A DNA stretch of 64,000 bases from Rufibacter radiotolerans. GTDB lineage: Bacteria > Bacteroidota > Bacteroidia > Cytophagales > Hymenobacteraceae. Below are positions 34,497 to 42,909 of the stretch, in pieces. The notes beneath the pieces were generated by a model, which saw only the letters and a list, made by a program, of their open reading frames with translations, searched no databases and was not told where the DNA came from. The stretch spans positions 3,129,001-3,193,000 of the forward strand of contig NZ_CP010777.1 of NCBI RefSeq assembly GCF_001078055.1, read 5' to 3'. The stretch's first letter is position 1, and the number at the start of each line of letters is the position of its first letter. The position numbers and the translations under genes are program-made.

Positions 34497-34533
34497 AAAA
34501 AGGGGCTGCTCCATCTGGAGCAGCCCCTTTTTA
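34497..34533. terminator. Bidirectional intrinsic terminator
   Basis: 16-bp stem AAAAAGGGGCTGCTCC and complement, between convergent genes. Confidence 0.9.
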
Positions 34534-34553
34534 TGTAGGTAAAAATTTAATCC

Positions 34554-37187
34554 CTACTCCTTCGACAGGGCGGAAAGACTTTGCTCCAAGGCCGCGATTT
34601 TGGCTTCGGCGTCTGACTGTTTTTTGCGTTCTGCGCTGAGGACGGCGTCTGGGGCGCCGGCCACGAAGCGTTCGTTGCTCAGCTTTTTCTCTACTGAGGC
34701 CAGGAAGCCTTTGGTGTAGTCCAGTTCCTTGAGAATACGTTCGCGCTCGGCGGCGGCGTCAATCGTGCCCTCCATTGGGATGAAGAACTCAGAGCTGTCT
34801 ACCACAAAAGAAAGGGCGTTGTCCAGTTGCTGGTCGGTTTCCTGGATTTCACTCAGGTTGGCCAGTTTGCTTACCAAAGTTTCATATCCCGCAATAGCGT
34901 TTTTGCCGTCTACCATCCGCACGTGCAGGGCCAGCTTCTTGGCCGGCGAAAGGTTCTTGCTGTTGCGCACATTCCTAATCTGGCCCACCACGTTGAGCAC
35001 ATACTCGGTTTGCTTGAGCAGGTCGGTGTCAATGCGGCCTTTCTCTGGCCAGGACGCTACCACCAGGCAATCTTTAGGAGCCCGCTCTTTCATGCTGTTC
35101 CAGATCTCCTCGGTAATGAACGGCATGAACGGGTGCAGCACCTTCATGAGTTTTTCCAGGTAACCGTAGGTGGTCTGCAGGGTTTCAGGGTCAATAGGTG
35201 AACCGAACGCCGGTTTGATCATCTCCAGGTAATAGGAGCAGAAATCGTCCCACACCAGTTTGTAGACCGTGAGCAGGGCATCTGAGATCCGGAACTTCTC
35301 AAAATGGTCTTCCAGCACATTGAGGGCCTCGTTGAATTTGGAGTCAAACCACTTAATGGCTTTCTCGTTGGGGTTAGGCAGCGTTTGGTTTACTTCCCAG
35401 CCATTGATAAGGCGGAAGGCGTTCCATATCTTGTTGCTGAAGTTACGGCCCTGCTCGCAGAGCTTCTCGTCAAACAGCAGGTCATTGCCGGCCGGCGAGC
35501 TGAAGAGCATGCCCGCGCGCACACCGTCGGCGCCGTACTGCTCTATGAGTACCAGCGGGTCTGGGGAGTTGCCCAATGACTTGGACATCTTGCGGCCCTG
35601 CCCATCGCGCACGATACCGGTCAGGTACACGTTACGGAACGGAAGCTCCTTGCGGAACTCGTAGCCGGCCATGATCATACGGGCAACCCAGAAGAACAGG
35701 ATCTCAGGGGCGGTGACCAGGTCATTGGTAGGGTAGTAATACAGGATATCCTCGTTGTCCGGGTCCTTGAAACCGTCAAAAACGGAGATAGGCCATAGCC
35801 ACGAAGAGAACCAGGTATCCAATACGTCTTCGTCCTGACGGAGGTCAGACAGCTGCAGTTTGGGGTTATTGGTCTTGACGCGGGCTTCCTCCAGGGCTTC
35901 CTCTGCGGTGCGCGCCACTACAAAGGTGCCGTCCGGCAGGTAATATGCCGGAATCTGCTGCCCCCACCACAATTGGCGCGAAATACACCAGTCATGCACG
36001 TTCTCCATCCAGGAACGGTACATGTTCTTGAACTTGGGCGGGTGCAGCTTGATGGTGTCATTCATGACGTTCTCCAGCGCGGGCTTGGCCATCTGGTCCA
36101 TCTTGCACCACCACTGCATTGACAGCTTAGGCTCAATCACGGCATCGGTGCGCTCAGAGAAACCAACGTTAGAAACCGAGTCCTCCACCTTCTCCAGCAG
36201 ACCTTTGGCCTCCAGTTCCTTGGTGATTTTCTTGCGTACCACAAAGCGGTCCTCGCCCACGTACAGGCCGGCGCGCTCATGAATGGTACCGTTGTCATTT
36301 AGCACGTCAATGCTGGGCAGGTTGTGCTTCTGGCCCAGTTCATAGTCATTGATGTCATGCGCAGGAGTCACCTTTAATACCCCGGTCCCAAACTCACGGT
36401 CCACGTACTCATCAAAGATGATAGGGATGGCGCGGTTCACCAGCGGAATAATAGCTTTCTTACCAGCTAAATGCTTGTAGCGTTCGTCCTCGGGGTGCAC
36501 ACAGATAGCCACGTCGCCCATGATGGTCTCAGGGCGCTTGGTGGCCACGGTGAGCACTTCGTCAGAGCCTTCAATGCCATAGCGCAGGTAATACAGCTTG
36601 CCGTTCACCTGCTTGAAATTCACTTCCTCGTCAGACAGGGCAGTCAACCCTTGTGGGTCCCAGTTGACCATGCGCACGCCGCGGTAGATCTGGCCTTTGC
36701 GGTACAGGTCTACGAACACCTCAATCACGGCGGCCGTCAAATCCGGCTCCATGGTGAAGCGGGTGCGGTCCCAATCACAGGAGGCACCCAGTTTCTTGAG
36801 CTGCTCCAGAATAATGCCGCCGTACTTCTCCTTCCACTCAAAGGCGTATTGCAGGAACTCCTCGCGGGTGAGGTCGCTTTTGTTGATGCCCTTCTCCTTG
36901 AGCATGGCCACTACCCTCGCCTCGGTGGCGATAGAGGCGTGGTCGGTACCCGGTACCCAGCAGGCTTCCTTGCCTTGCATACGGGCACGGCGCACCAGCA
37001 CGTCCTGAATGGTGTTGTTGAGCATGTGGCCCATGTGCAGCACCCCCGTTACGTTGGGCGGCGGAATCACCACGGTGTAAGGCTCTTTCTTAGGATTGGG
37101 TTTTGACTTGAAGAAGCCGCGTTCCAGCCAGGTGGCGTACCACTTGTCTTCTACTTCTTTGGGGTTATATGTTTTAGGAATAGACAT
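34554..37187 (-). CDS. valS: Valine-tRNA ligase
   Basis: 877 residues, full-length class I synthetase. The HIGH motif appears as HMGH at 51-54 in [14 protein letters not shown]; the KMSKS loop as [14 protein letters not shown] near residue 530; editing domain in the middle; C-terminal coiled-coil arm (about 810-877, [15 protein letters not shown]). A minus-strand TATTTTTG box lies ~80 bases upstream. Confidence 0.98.
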   Translation of the reverse strand: MSIPKTYNPKEVEDKWYATWLERGFFKSKPNPKKEPYTVVIPPPNVTGVLHMGHMLNNTIQDVLVRRARMQGKEACWVPGTDHASIATEARVVAMLKEKGINKSDLTREEFLQYAFEWKEKYGGIILEQLKKLGASCDWDRTRFTMEPDLTAAVIEVFVDLYRKGQIYRGVRMVNWDPQGLTALSDEEVNFKQVNGKLYYLRYGIEGSDEVLTVATKRPETIMGDVAICVHPEDERYKHLAGKKAIIPLVNRAIPIIFDEYVDREFGTGVLKVTPAHDINDYELGQKHNLPSIDVLNDNGTIHERAGLYVGEDRFVVRKKITKELEAKGLLEKVEDSVSNVGFSERTDAVIEPKLSMQWWCKMDQMAKPALENVMNDTIKLHPPKFKNMYRSWMENVHDWCISRQLWWGQQIPAYYLPDGTFVVARTAEEALEEARVKTNNPKLQLSDLRQDEDVLDTWFSSWLWPISVFDGFKDPDNEDILYYYPTNDLVTAPEILFFWVARMIMAGYEFRKELPFRNVYLTGIVRDGQGRKMSKSLGNSPDPLVLIEQYGADGVRAGMLFSSPAGNDLLFDEKLCEQGRNFSNKIWNAFRLINGWEVNQTLPNPNEKAIKWFDSKFNEALNVLEDHFEKFRISDALLTVYKLVWDDFCSYYLEMIKPAFGSPIDPETLQTTYGYLEKLMKVLHPFMPFITEEIWNSMKERAPKDCLVVASWPEKGRIDTDLLKQTEYVLNVVGQIRNVRNSKNLSPAKKLALHVRMVDGKNAIAGYETLVSKLANLSEIQETDQQLDNALSFVVDSSEFFIPMEGTIDAAAERERILKELDYTKGFLASVEKKLSNERFVAGAPDAVLSAERKKQSDAEAKIAALEQSLSALSKE

Positions 37188-37265
37188 CTTTAGCTTGTAT
37201 CAGGTAGCGAGTATCACGTAGCAAGACATATGCTTGTTAATCGACCTCGGGATAAAAATAAAACG

Positions 37266-37273
37266 CAAAAATA
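37266..37273 (-). promoter_or_regulatory. Putative -7 box of valS
   Basis: Minus strand TATTTTTG (TAnnTTTG), about 79 bases upstream of the valS ATG. The region is A-rich, so a chance match is possible. I saw no T-box. Confidence 0.35.
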
Positions 37274-37334
37274 ACAAATTAGAAGACTTACGGCTCAGAT
37301 AATAGAGGTTAGATAGAAGCAATTGAATTACCAC

Positions 37335-37376
37335 TTCGTTTTAGCCTTGATTTTAGGAAAACAGGCCTAAAACGAA
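37335..37376 (+). repeat. Family A palindrome, copy 18
   Basis: TTCGTTTTAGCCTTGATTTT and AAAACAGGCCTAAAACGAA; right arm at consensus. Lies between two minus-strand genes. Confidence 0.8.
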
Positions 37377-37383
37377 ATCCAAC

Positions 37384-37405
37384 AAAAAACCCGCACGGGG
37401 CGGGT
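37384..37405 (-). terminator. Terminator of the ferredoxin gene
   Basis: Stem ACCCGC/GCGGGT followed on the minus strand by TTTTTTGTT. Confidence 0.75.
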
Positions 37406-37434
37406 CTTCTGAAATGCGGTTCAAATAAAGCCTA

Positions 37435-37785
37435 TTAACTGGCGGCGTGCAGCCACTCTTTCTTGGCTAACAGGTCTTCTTCGGCCTCACGGTAGTCTGG
37501 GTCATCTACGCAGCAGTCTACCGGGCACACGGCGGCGCACTGGGGTTCCTCGTGGAAACCAACGCACTCGGTGCACTTATCTGAGACAATGTAATAGAAT
37601 TCGTCTGAGATGGGGGGCTGGGGCGCTTTGCCGTCCACGGTTTCTCCGCCGTCAATCTCCACTTTGGTCAGAGAGGTACCATCTGCCCAGGTCCACTGCA
37701 CTCCACCTTCGTAGATAGCCGTGTTGGGGCACTCCGGCTCACATGCGCCGCAGTTGATACACTCATCCGTTATCATTATCGCCAT
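37435..37785 (-). CDS. Ferredoxin with two [4Fe-4S] sites
   Basis: 116 residues. First cluster ligands [12 protein letters not shown] (about 9-20); second set [22 protein letters not shown] (about 71-92), whose 8-residue spacing is typical of the YfhL-type dicluster ferredoxins. A ~45-residue insert between the sites is usual in Bacteroidota. Electron carrier in the cytosol; partner unknown. Divergent from the acyl-CoA reductase gene. Confidence 0.93.
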   Translation of the reverse strand: MAIMITDECINCGACEPECPNTAIYEGGVQWTWADGTSLTKVEIDGGETVDGKAPQPPISDEFYYIVSDKCTECVGFHEEPQCAAVCPVDCCVDDPDYREAEEDLLAKKEWLHAAS

Positions 37786-37810
37786 AATCGTATCTCCTGT
37801 TTCTTTTTAG

Positions 37811-37818
37811 TAATTTTG
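37811..37818 (+). promoter_or_regulatory. Possible -7 box of the acyl-CoA reductase gene
   Basis: TAATTTTG on the plus strand, 91 bases upstream of the ATG; no -33 element is seen. Confidence 0.3.
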
Positions 37819-37847
37819 CACCGGCAATCGGTACGCCATTCCGCGGG

Positions 37848-37879
37848 CAAAAGTAATACTTAGCGCGCATTGTATCAAA
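37848..37879 (-). promoter_or_regulatory. Ferredoxin gene promoter (-33 and -7)
   Basis: On the minus strand TTTG (37879-37876), 20 bases, then TACTTTTG (37855-37848). This is the full Bacteroidota consensus TTTG-N19-21-TAnnTTTG and the best promoter in the window; leader about 55 bases. Confidence 0.75.
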
Positions 37880-37909
37880 CGTTTCTCACGTTTACACTGT
37901 TACTCCTTC

Positions 37910-38929
37910 ATGCTATCTTTCAAAAATAGACTTTCCGCATTCATCCAGTTAGGCGATTACGTACGGCAGTTACCCCAGGAGGAACGCGAGTACCTGGCAA
38001 GACGGGCCGGGCAGCACAATAACTTCTTTGACCTGCCAAATGTTTCAGCGGCCCTGGATGGCATTGCCCACATGCTGCAGCAAGAGCAACTGGAGAACTG
38101 GGTGGCCCAATACAACCTTCCTGAAACGCAACCCAACCCCAAAAAAGTGGGCGTGGTGATGGCAGGCAATATTCCGGCGGTGGGTTTCCATGACGCTTTG
38201 TGTATCCTTCTCTCGGGCCATATTCTGCAGGCTAAGCTGAGCTCAGACGACCCCTTTCTCATAAAACATCTTCTGGACAAACTGATTGAGCTGGATGACC
38301 GTTTTGGCACGCAGGTACAGTTTGTGGCCATGCTCAAAGAGTCTGACGCCATCATCGCCACCGGCTCAGATAACACCGCCCGCTACTTTGAATACTATTT
38401 CGCCAAGCGGCCGCACATCATCAGAAAGAACCGCACTAGCGTGGCCGTGCTCACCGGCTTTGAAACCAAAGAAGAACTTTCCGCCTTAGGTGATGACATC
38501 CTGCGGTACTACGGCCTGGGTTGCCGCAACGTAGCCAAGGCTTACGTGCCCGAAGGCTATGATTTCACGCCTTTCTTTGAAGCCCTGGAATACAAGAAAG
38601 ACGTGGTAGACCACCACAAGTACCGCAACAACTATGACTACAACAAGTCCATTCTGCTGGTGAACGGCGTGCCGCACCTTGACAACGGCTTTTTGATGGT
38701 CACGGAAAGCAAGCAGCTGGTCTCTCCTATCTCGGTGCTGTTCTATGAGACGTACGCCAATGACCAGGACCTGCGGGAGAAACTGGCGCAGGTGCAAGAG
38801 AAGCTGCAGTGCGTGGTTTCCAAGGAAGGCGTGTGGGAGAAAAGCTTCGCGTTTGGCCAGGCCCAGTGCCCCGCCGTGAGCGACTACGCAGACGGCGTAG
38901 ATACCTTGGAATTCCTTTTAACCTTATAG
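37910..38929 (+). CDS. LuxC-family acyl-CoA/acyl-protein reductase
   Basis: 339 residues matching the LuxC branch of the aldehyde dehydrogenase superfamily. Nucleotide site VGVVMAGNIPAVGFHDALC (about 81-99); catalytic Cys205 in GLGCRNVAKAYVPEG. The predicted reaction is NADPH-dependent reduction of an acyl thioester to an aldehyde. No luxABDE genes are here, so light production is not implied. The divergent ferredoxin shares its control region. Confidence 0.88.
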   Translation: MLSFKNRLSAFIQLGDYVRQLPQEEREYLARRAGQHNNFFDLPNVSAALDGIAHMLQQEQLENWVAQYNLPETQPNPKKVGVVMAGNIPAVGFHDALCILLSGHILQAKLSSDDPFLIKHLLDKLIELDDRFGTQVQFVAMLKESDAIIATGSDNTARYFEYYFAKRPHIIRKNRTSVAVLTGFETKEELSALGDDILRYYGLGCRNVAKAYVPEGYDFTPFFEALEYKKDVVDHHKYRNNYDYNKSILLVNGVPHLDNGFLMVTESKQLVSPISVLFYETYANDQDLREKLAQVQEKLQCVVSKEGVWEKSFAFGQAQCPAVSDYADGVDTLEFLLTL

Positions 38930-38930
38930 G

Positions 38931-38969
38931 CTGTTTCTAGCCTGTTTTTCTCAAAACTGCCCTAAAACG
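38931..38969 (-). repeat. Family A palindrome, copy 19 (reverse orientation)
   Basis: CTGTTTCTAGCCTGTTTTTC is the AGCCTG-type arm; the other arm AAAACTGCCCTAAAACG has changed to pair with downstream sequence, forming the next terminator. Confidence 0.75.
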
Positions 38970-38990
38970 TAAAGTTCGGGCAGTTTTTTT
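38953..38990 (+). terminator. Terminator of the acyl-CoA reductase gene
   Basis: Perfect 10-bp stem AAAACTGCCC (38953-38962) with GGGCAGTTTT (38978-38987), then TTT. Its left arm is the right arm of the palindrome. Confidence 0.85.
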
Positions 38991-39071
38991 GTTCGGGGAA
39001 TAGCTAATTTGCGTTGTCTATCGTTTGACTAAATATTGAATTATTTTTTAATTGGACCTAATATGTTTGCT

Positions 39072-39371
39072 ATGGAAAATGCCGCGTCGTCTTATCCTTT
39101 GGTAGAAAAAGAAATCGTTCCTGACCTGCAGTTCAGTACCCAGGATGTGCTCCCAGACGAAGCCTCCCAGAAAAAGCGCCTGCATGACCTGAACCGCGCC
39201 AGCCTGCTGGGCAATGGCTACCACGGGAAAGTAGAGATCACGTTTCAGGTGGCCTCCGGCGAAGTCTATAGAATGCAGACCACCATCTGGCAAGCCGACG
39301 AAGATTTCACCTCCCTCAAATCTGGCGCCTCATTGCCAACCAAAGCTATTCTGGGAGTGGAGTTCTTTTAA
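39072..39371 (+). CDS. Small conserved-looking protein, unknown
   Basis: About 99 residues from the ATG at 39072 (MENAASSYPLVEK); upstream in-frame starts at 39036 and 39063 are possible. The core is a compact beta-rich stretch: RLHDLNRASLLGNGYHGK, VEITFQV, GEVYRMQTTIWQADEDFTSLKSGASLPTKAILGVEF. This looks like a small all-beta regulator or nucleic-acid-binding domain, but no motif proves it. Stand-alone gene followed by a strong bidirectional terminator. Confidence 0.7.
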   Translation: MENAASSYPLVEKEIVPDLQFSTQDVLPDEASQKKRLHDLNRASLLGNGYHGKVEITFQVASGEVYRMQTTIWQADEDFTSLKSGASLPTKAILGVEFF

Positions 39372-39404
39372 TGAAATCCATTTCCCTTTCGGCTCAGCCG
39401 ATAT

Positions 39405-39448
39405 AAAACAGCAATGCCCCGGTCCTACAACCAGGGCATTGCTGTTTT
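39405..39448. terminator. Bidirectional intrinsic terminator
   Basis: Stem AAAACAGCAATGCCC and complement, 16 bp, between convergent genes. Confidence 0.9.
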
Positions 39449-39464
39449 AGGGTGATAGAGGTGT

Positions 39465-40328
39465 TTACAGCCTGTTCAGCACTTTCAGGATCAGGTCATC
39501 TACCACCTCTTCATGGTTGGCGGCAAACTGATTGGTGATGCGGTTGGCCACAATGGCGTTCAGCGACAATACCTCATGGCCCAGCAAACGGCCCAGACTA
39601 TAGATACCGGCGGTCTCCATCTCAAAGTTGGTGAACCGCACGTCCTCAAACCTGAAGCTGCTCAGCTTCTGGATCACGTCCTCAATCTTGGGTTGCAGGC
39701 GAAGCAATCGGCCCTGCGGGCCATAGAACCCGGGGCAGGTGACGGTGTTGCCATGGATCATATCAAAAGCCAATTGCTCGCGCAACAGATCAGAGCCCTT
39801 GGCGCAGTACGGCAGGAACCCAAGGCCCAGCGCCAACTGCAGGTTTACGGCAATCTCGGTTTCATACCCCGTCTCCATGAGCGGATAGAATTGCATAAGC
39901 GTATCCAGGCCCAGGGCGTATTCCGTAGCCAGGTGACTGCCCAGCGGCACGTCTTCCTGCAGGGATCCCGAGGTACCGATGCGCACTATTCTCAGAGATA
40001 TCCGGTCGTCATGTTCCAGGGCCTCACGGCTTACAAAGTCAATGTTCACCAGGGCGTCCAGCTCATTGAACACAATGTCAATGTTGTCTGTGCCGATGCC
40101 CGTGGACACCACCGAGATGCGCTTGCCTTTGTAATACCCGGTGTGGGTCACAAACTCGCGCTTGGCCACCTGCACCTCAATGGAATCAAAATGGCGGCTT
40201 ACCCGTTCCACCCGGTCCTGGTCACCCACGGTGATGATGGTATCTGAGATCTGCTCAGGCAAAAGGTTGAGATGGTAGATGCTACCGTCTGGGTTCAGGA
40301 TTAATTCAGACTCCGGGATGCGGGCCAT
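39465..40328 (-). CDS. Nucleoside phosphorylase (uridine phosphorylase-like)
   Basis: 287 residues of the PNP/UDP family. VGDQDRVERVSRHFD near 37, the STGIGTDNIDIVFNEL segment (phosphate and base site), IGTSGSLQEDVPLGS, and FEMETAGIYSLGRLLGHE, the ribose-binding Glu-Met-Glu. It cleaves nucleosides with phosphate for salvage. Bacteroidota members of this branch are annotated as uridine phosphorylase-like; base preference cannot be told. Confidence 0.9.
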   Translation of the reverse strand: MARIPESELILNPDGSIYHLNLLPEQISDTIITVGDQDRVERVSRHFDSIEVQVAKREFVTHTGYYKGKRISVVSTGIGTDNIDIVFNELDALVNIDFVSREALEHDDRISLRIVRIGTSGSLQEDVPLGSHLATEYALGLDTLMQFYPLMETGYETEIAVNLQLALGLGFLPYCAKGSDLLREQLAFDMIHGNTVTCPGFYGPQGRLLRLQPKIEDVIQKLSSFRFEDVRFTNFEMETAGIYSLGRLLGHEVLSLNAIVANRITNQFAANHEEVVDDLILKVLNRL

Positions 40329-40378
40329 AGGTTCATAGTTTTAGGTGGTGGACTTTATAATAGAAGGCTTTCTGTCCC

Positions 40379-40849
40379 CTATTTAATAGTATGATTTAAA
40401 ATCATCAAAGCTTTTTTTGTTGCTTCTTCATCTAATCCTTTAAATGAACTTGTCAATACACATTTTTCCAAAATGGAATTTGGCAATCCTCTGATAGAAG
40501 AATCATCATCAAGTACTACATAGGTTTCGTCTCCAATTAGAGAGTTTACCCATTCTTGGATTTCATCAGCACGGCTAACTAAAGTACCGATAGTTGTTAT
40601 CTGGTTAATTTTTGAAACTGAAGTAGAATATATACCCCTCCGCTCAAAAATCTTTCTCCATTCTTGTTCTGAGTAGCTTATCCTGTGAGACGACGTCAGC
40701 ACAATCTCTGCACCCGTTTCCTCCATAAGCTTTTTCAAGTTTTCTGTAGCAAAGGCGTTGAACTTCATAAAGCCGTCTGCTTCAGACTCCACTGGTCTCC
40801 AACTTGGTGTAGTTACCAGAACGCCATCAATATCCAACAGAATTTTCAT
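40379..40849 (-). CDS. HAD-fold protein (Swiss-army-knife RNA repair-like HAD)
   Basis: From the ATG at 40849 (MKILLDIDGVLVTTPSW) about 156 residues. HAD motif I is LDIDGVL, motif II is the LTSSHR segment and motif IV is VVLDDDSS. The layout fits the small HAD family sometimes fused to RNA-repair proteins, but it could be any small HAD phosphatase. The DNA is clearly more A/T-rich than its neighbours, suggesting recent acquisition. An upstream extension of the frame (to 40909) runs into the trhO terminator hairpin and is unlikely. Confidence 0.78.
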   Translation of the reverse strand: MKILLDIDGVLVTTPSWRPVESEADGFMKFNAFATENLKKLMEETGAEIVLTSSHRISYSEQEWRKIFERRGIYSTSVSKINQITTIGTLVSRADEIQEWVNSLIGDETYVVLDDDSSIRGLPNSILEKCVLTSSFKGLDEEATKKALMILNHTIK

Positions 40850-40873
40850 CAAACGACGTCTTGGCAACTTAAA

Positions 40874-40924
40874 AGAAAAGCGCCTGACAGTGCTGAAGGG
40901 TAGCAACATCAGGCGCTTTCTTTC
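40874..40924 (-). terminator. Terminator of trhO
   Basis: Stem AAAGCGCCTGA/TCAGGCGCTTT with a 21-base loop, followed on the minus strand by TTTTCTTTTAAG. Confidence 0.8.
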
Positions 40925-40939
40925 TATTGTTGTTTTATC

Positions 40940-41908
40940 TTACAGGGCCTTGGGCTGCTCCGTCTTGCGGCGGTTCAGACCTTTGTACGGGTTGTAGCCG
41001 TTGGTGTTCTTCTGGTAATACCCGGTGCCGTCATAGGGGCGTTTGTCGGGGTGCTCCTGGCAGGTGGTGGAGCAGGCGCCGTCCATCTTGGTGCCGCAGC
41101 TCTCACAGATGGGCACGTGCAGGTTGCAGTGCGGGTTGGCGCAGTTCACCATCCTCGCCGAAGGCGTCTCGCACACGTGGCACCTGGAAATCACCACCGG
41201 ATTCACGGTATTCACCTCCACGGCCACGCGGTTGTCAAACACGTAGCACTTGCCCTCGAAGTCCTCACCGCCGGCCTCCATGCCGTATTTGATGATGCCG
41301 CCGTGCAGCTGGTACACGTTCTCAAAGCCTTTCTCCAGCAGGAACGCACTCGCTTTTTCGCACTTGATGCCGCCGGTGCAGTACGTCAGGATTTTCTTGC
41401 CCTCGTACTTCTCCTTCAGTTCATCTATCTTCTCAGGAAACTCCCTGAAGTTCTCAATATCAAGGGTGACGGCATTCTTGAACTTGCCCATGCTGTGCTC
41501 ATAGTCTGAGCGCACGTCCAGCACCACCACATCGTCCTGGTCTTTCATGTCCCGGAACTCCGTAGGCGATAAATGCACGCCGGTGCGTTCGGTGGGGTCA
41601 ATGTTCCGGAGGCCCGCGTGAACAATCTCGGGCTTGTGGCGCACGTGCAGCTTGGTGAACGCGTGGGCATCTGCATAGTCCACCTTAAAGTCGATGCTCG
41701 CAAAACGGGGGTCAGCTTTCACGGCCGCCATGTAGGCTTCACAGTCTTCGGTCAGGCCCGAAACGGTGCCGTTCAAGCCTTCAGGAGCGACGATGATGCG
41801 GCCCAGCAGATTCAACTTAAGACACAGCAGGTGGTGCTCCTCGCGGAATAGTTCCGGGTCTTCAATTTTGGTGTAGTAGTAATAAAGTAAGATACTGTAG
41901 GTTTTCAT
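40940..41908 (-). CDS. trhO: tRNA uridine-34 hydroxylase (rhodanese-related)
   Basis: TrhO/YceA uses oxygen to hydroxylate U34 of certain tRNAs (ho5U). 322 residues: an N-terminal ferredoxin-like domain, a rhodanese domain (about 115-220) with the active Cys in ILTYCTGGIKCEKA, and a Cys-rich C-terminal tail (CHVC, CANPHC, CESCG, CSTTC), probably zinc-binding. Full family length. Single gene. Confidence 0.93.
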   Translation of the reverse strand: MKTYSILLYYYYTKIEDPELFREEHHLLCLKLNLLGRIIVAPEGLNGTVSGLTEDCEAYMAAVKADPRFASIDFKVDYADAHAFTKLHVRHKPEIVHAGLRNIDPTERTGVHLSPTEFRDMKDQDDVVVLDVRSDYEHSMGKFKNAVTLDIENFREFPEKIDELKEKYEGKKILTYCTGGIKCEKASAFLLEKGFENVYQLHGGIIKYGMEAGGEDFEGKCYVFDNRVAVEVNTVNPVVISRCHVCETPSARMVNCANPHCNLHVPICESCGTKMDGACSTTCQEHPDKRPYDGTGYYQKNTNGYNPYKGLNRRKTEQPKAL

Positions 41909-41992
41909 ACGTGCTTAGTTTCAGACTAAGTGTAGTCAATGTGCTAATTGGTTTATGTGCTGATGTGCTAATTTCGGAAACACCAGCGTCTT

Positions 41993-42030
41993 TGTTTTGG
42001 TGCGAATTTACAGAAAACAGGCTGGAAACA
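41993..42030 (+). repeat. Family A palindrome, copy 20
   Basis: TGTTTTGGTGCGAATTTA and GAAAACAGGCTGGAAACA; left arm badly decayed. Between two minus-strand genes. Confidence 0.6.
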
Positions 42031-42111
42031 GAAAATGACCTTTGTCAGTTCTGAGTCTTCTTGTATTTCAAGATTCCACAAGTCTTACCTCTTGTGTCTT
42101 ATGTCTAAAAT

Positions 42112-42744
42112 TTAAACGGCTTTGGCCGGATTCCCGAAAACGGTTTGTTTGGCGGGCACGTCGGCGATTACCACGGCGCCGGCGCCTACGCGGGCGTTCT
42201 TGCCAATCTTCACACCCGAGACCACAATGGCACCGGTCCCAATAAAGGCGCCCTCGCCTACGGTCACGCCTGGGTTGATCATGGCACCTGGGCCTAACTG
42301 CACGTTATCTCCCAGCTCGGCGTGGGCATCTACCACGGCTCTGGAGCCGATGAGGCAGTTCTCGCCAATCTTGGCGTTGGCGTTCACGATGGCCCCGGCC
42401 TGAATGAAGTTGCCGTGGCCCAGCCAGGCGTGCTCTGACACGTAGCTGAATTTATGGATGGCGTTGACCGGCACGACCTGATACTCTTCCTTGAGCATTT
42501 TCACCAGGCTCTTGCGGGCGGCCATGTCCTCGGCGGCCACGAACACATCGCATTTCTTGCCCAGGAGCTTCAGTATTTTCTCATCTTCGGTGTTGCCCAT
42601 CACGGTGATCTCGTTCACCTCTTTCTGCTGCAGCGCCACCTGGTCATCCAGGAAACAATACACCACCACGTCATTGCTCTGGAAGGCGTCTAAGGCCAAC
42701 ACGCCCAATTCCTGAGCACCTAATATAATTACAGGGTTCTGCAT
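42112..42744 (-). CDS. NeuD/PglD-family O-/N-acetyltransferase
   Basis: 210 residues. The N-terminal nucleotide-sugar-binding Rossmann part (1-75, VIILGAQELGVLALDAF) is followed by a left-handed beta helix of hexapeptide repeats (about 95-205; FIQAGAIVNANAKIGENCLIG..). This is the layout of sugar acetyltransferases such as sialic-acid or bacillosamine-type enzymes. No sugar-synthesis genes sit next to it, so the substrate is open. Single gene. Confidence 0.85.
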   Translation of the reverse strand: MQNPVIILGAQELGVLALDAFQSNDVVVYCFLDDQVALQQKEVNEITVMGNTEDEKILKLLGKKCDVFVAAEDMAARKSLVKMLKEEYQVVPVNAIHKFSYVSEHAWLGHGNFIQAGAIVNANAKIGENCLIGSRAVVDAHAELGDNVQLGPGAMINPGVTVGEGAFIGTGAIVVSGVKIGKNARVGAGAVVIADVPAKQTVFGNPAKAV

Positions 42745-42833
42745 GATCTTCTTTCAGTTAAATGGTTGGCGGGCCTGGCTTCTTTGAAAGCAAAAGACCC
42801 TGAATTTTCTCCCTTTACCGGGAAAGCGATTGG

Positions 42834-42871
42834 CGTTTTGGACCAGTTTTGGGAAAAATGGGTCTAAAACG
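42834..42871. repeat. Family A palindrome, copy 21
   Basis: CGTTTTGGACCAGTTTT and AAAAATGGGTCTAAAACG; arms complementary to each other but away from the consensus, suggesting compensatory change. Confidence 0.7.
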
Positions 42872-42909
42872 GAACAGCCTGCAAAAATAGGCAAAGAAAA
42901 TGGAATAGG

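Noticed and set aside
37910..38929. Bioluminescence (lux) genes
   Set aside because: A LuxC-type reductase and a luciferase-like oxidoreductase (53271-54311) are present but 14 kb apart and without luxA/B/D/E; both are common non-luminous families.
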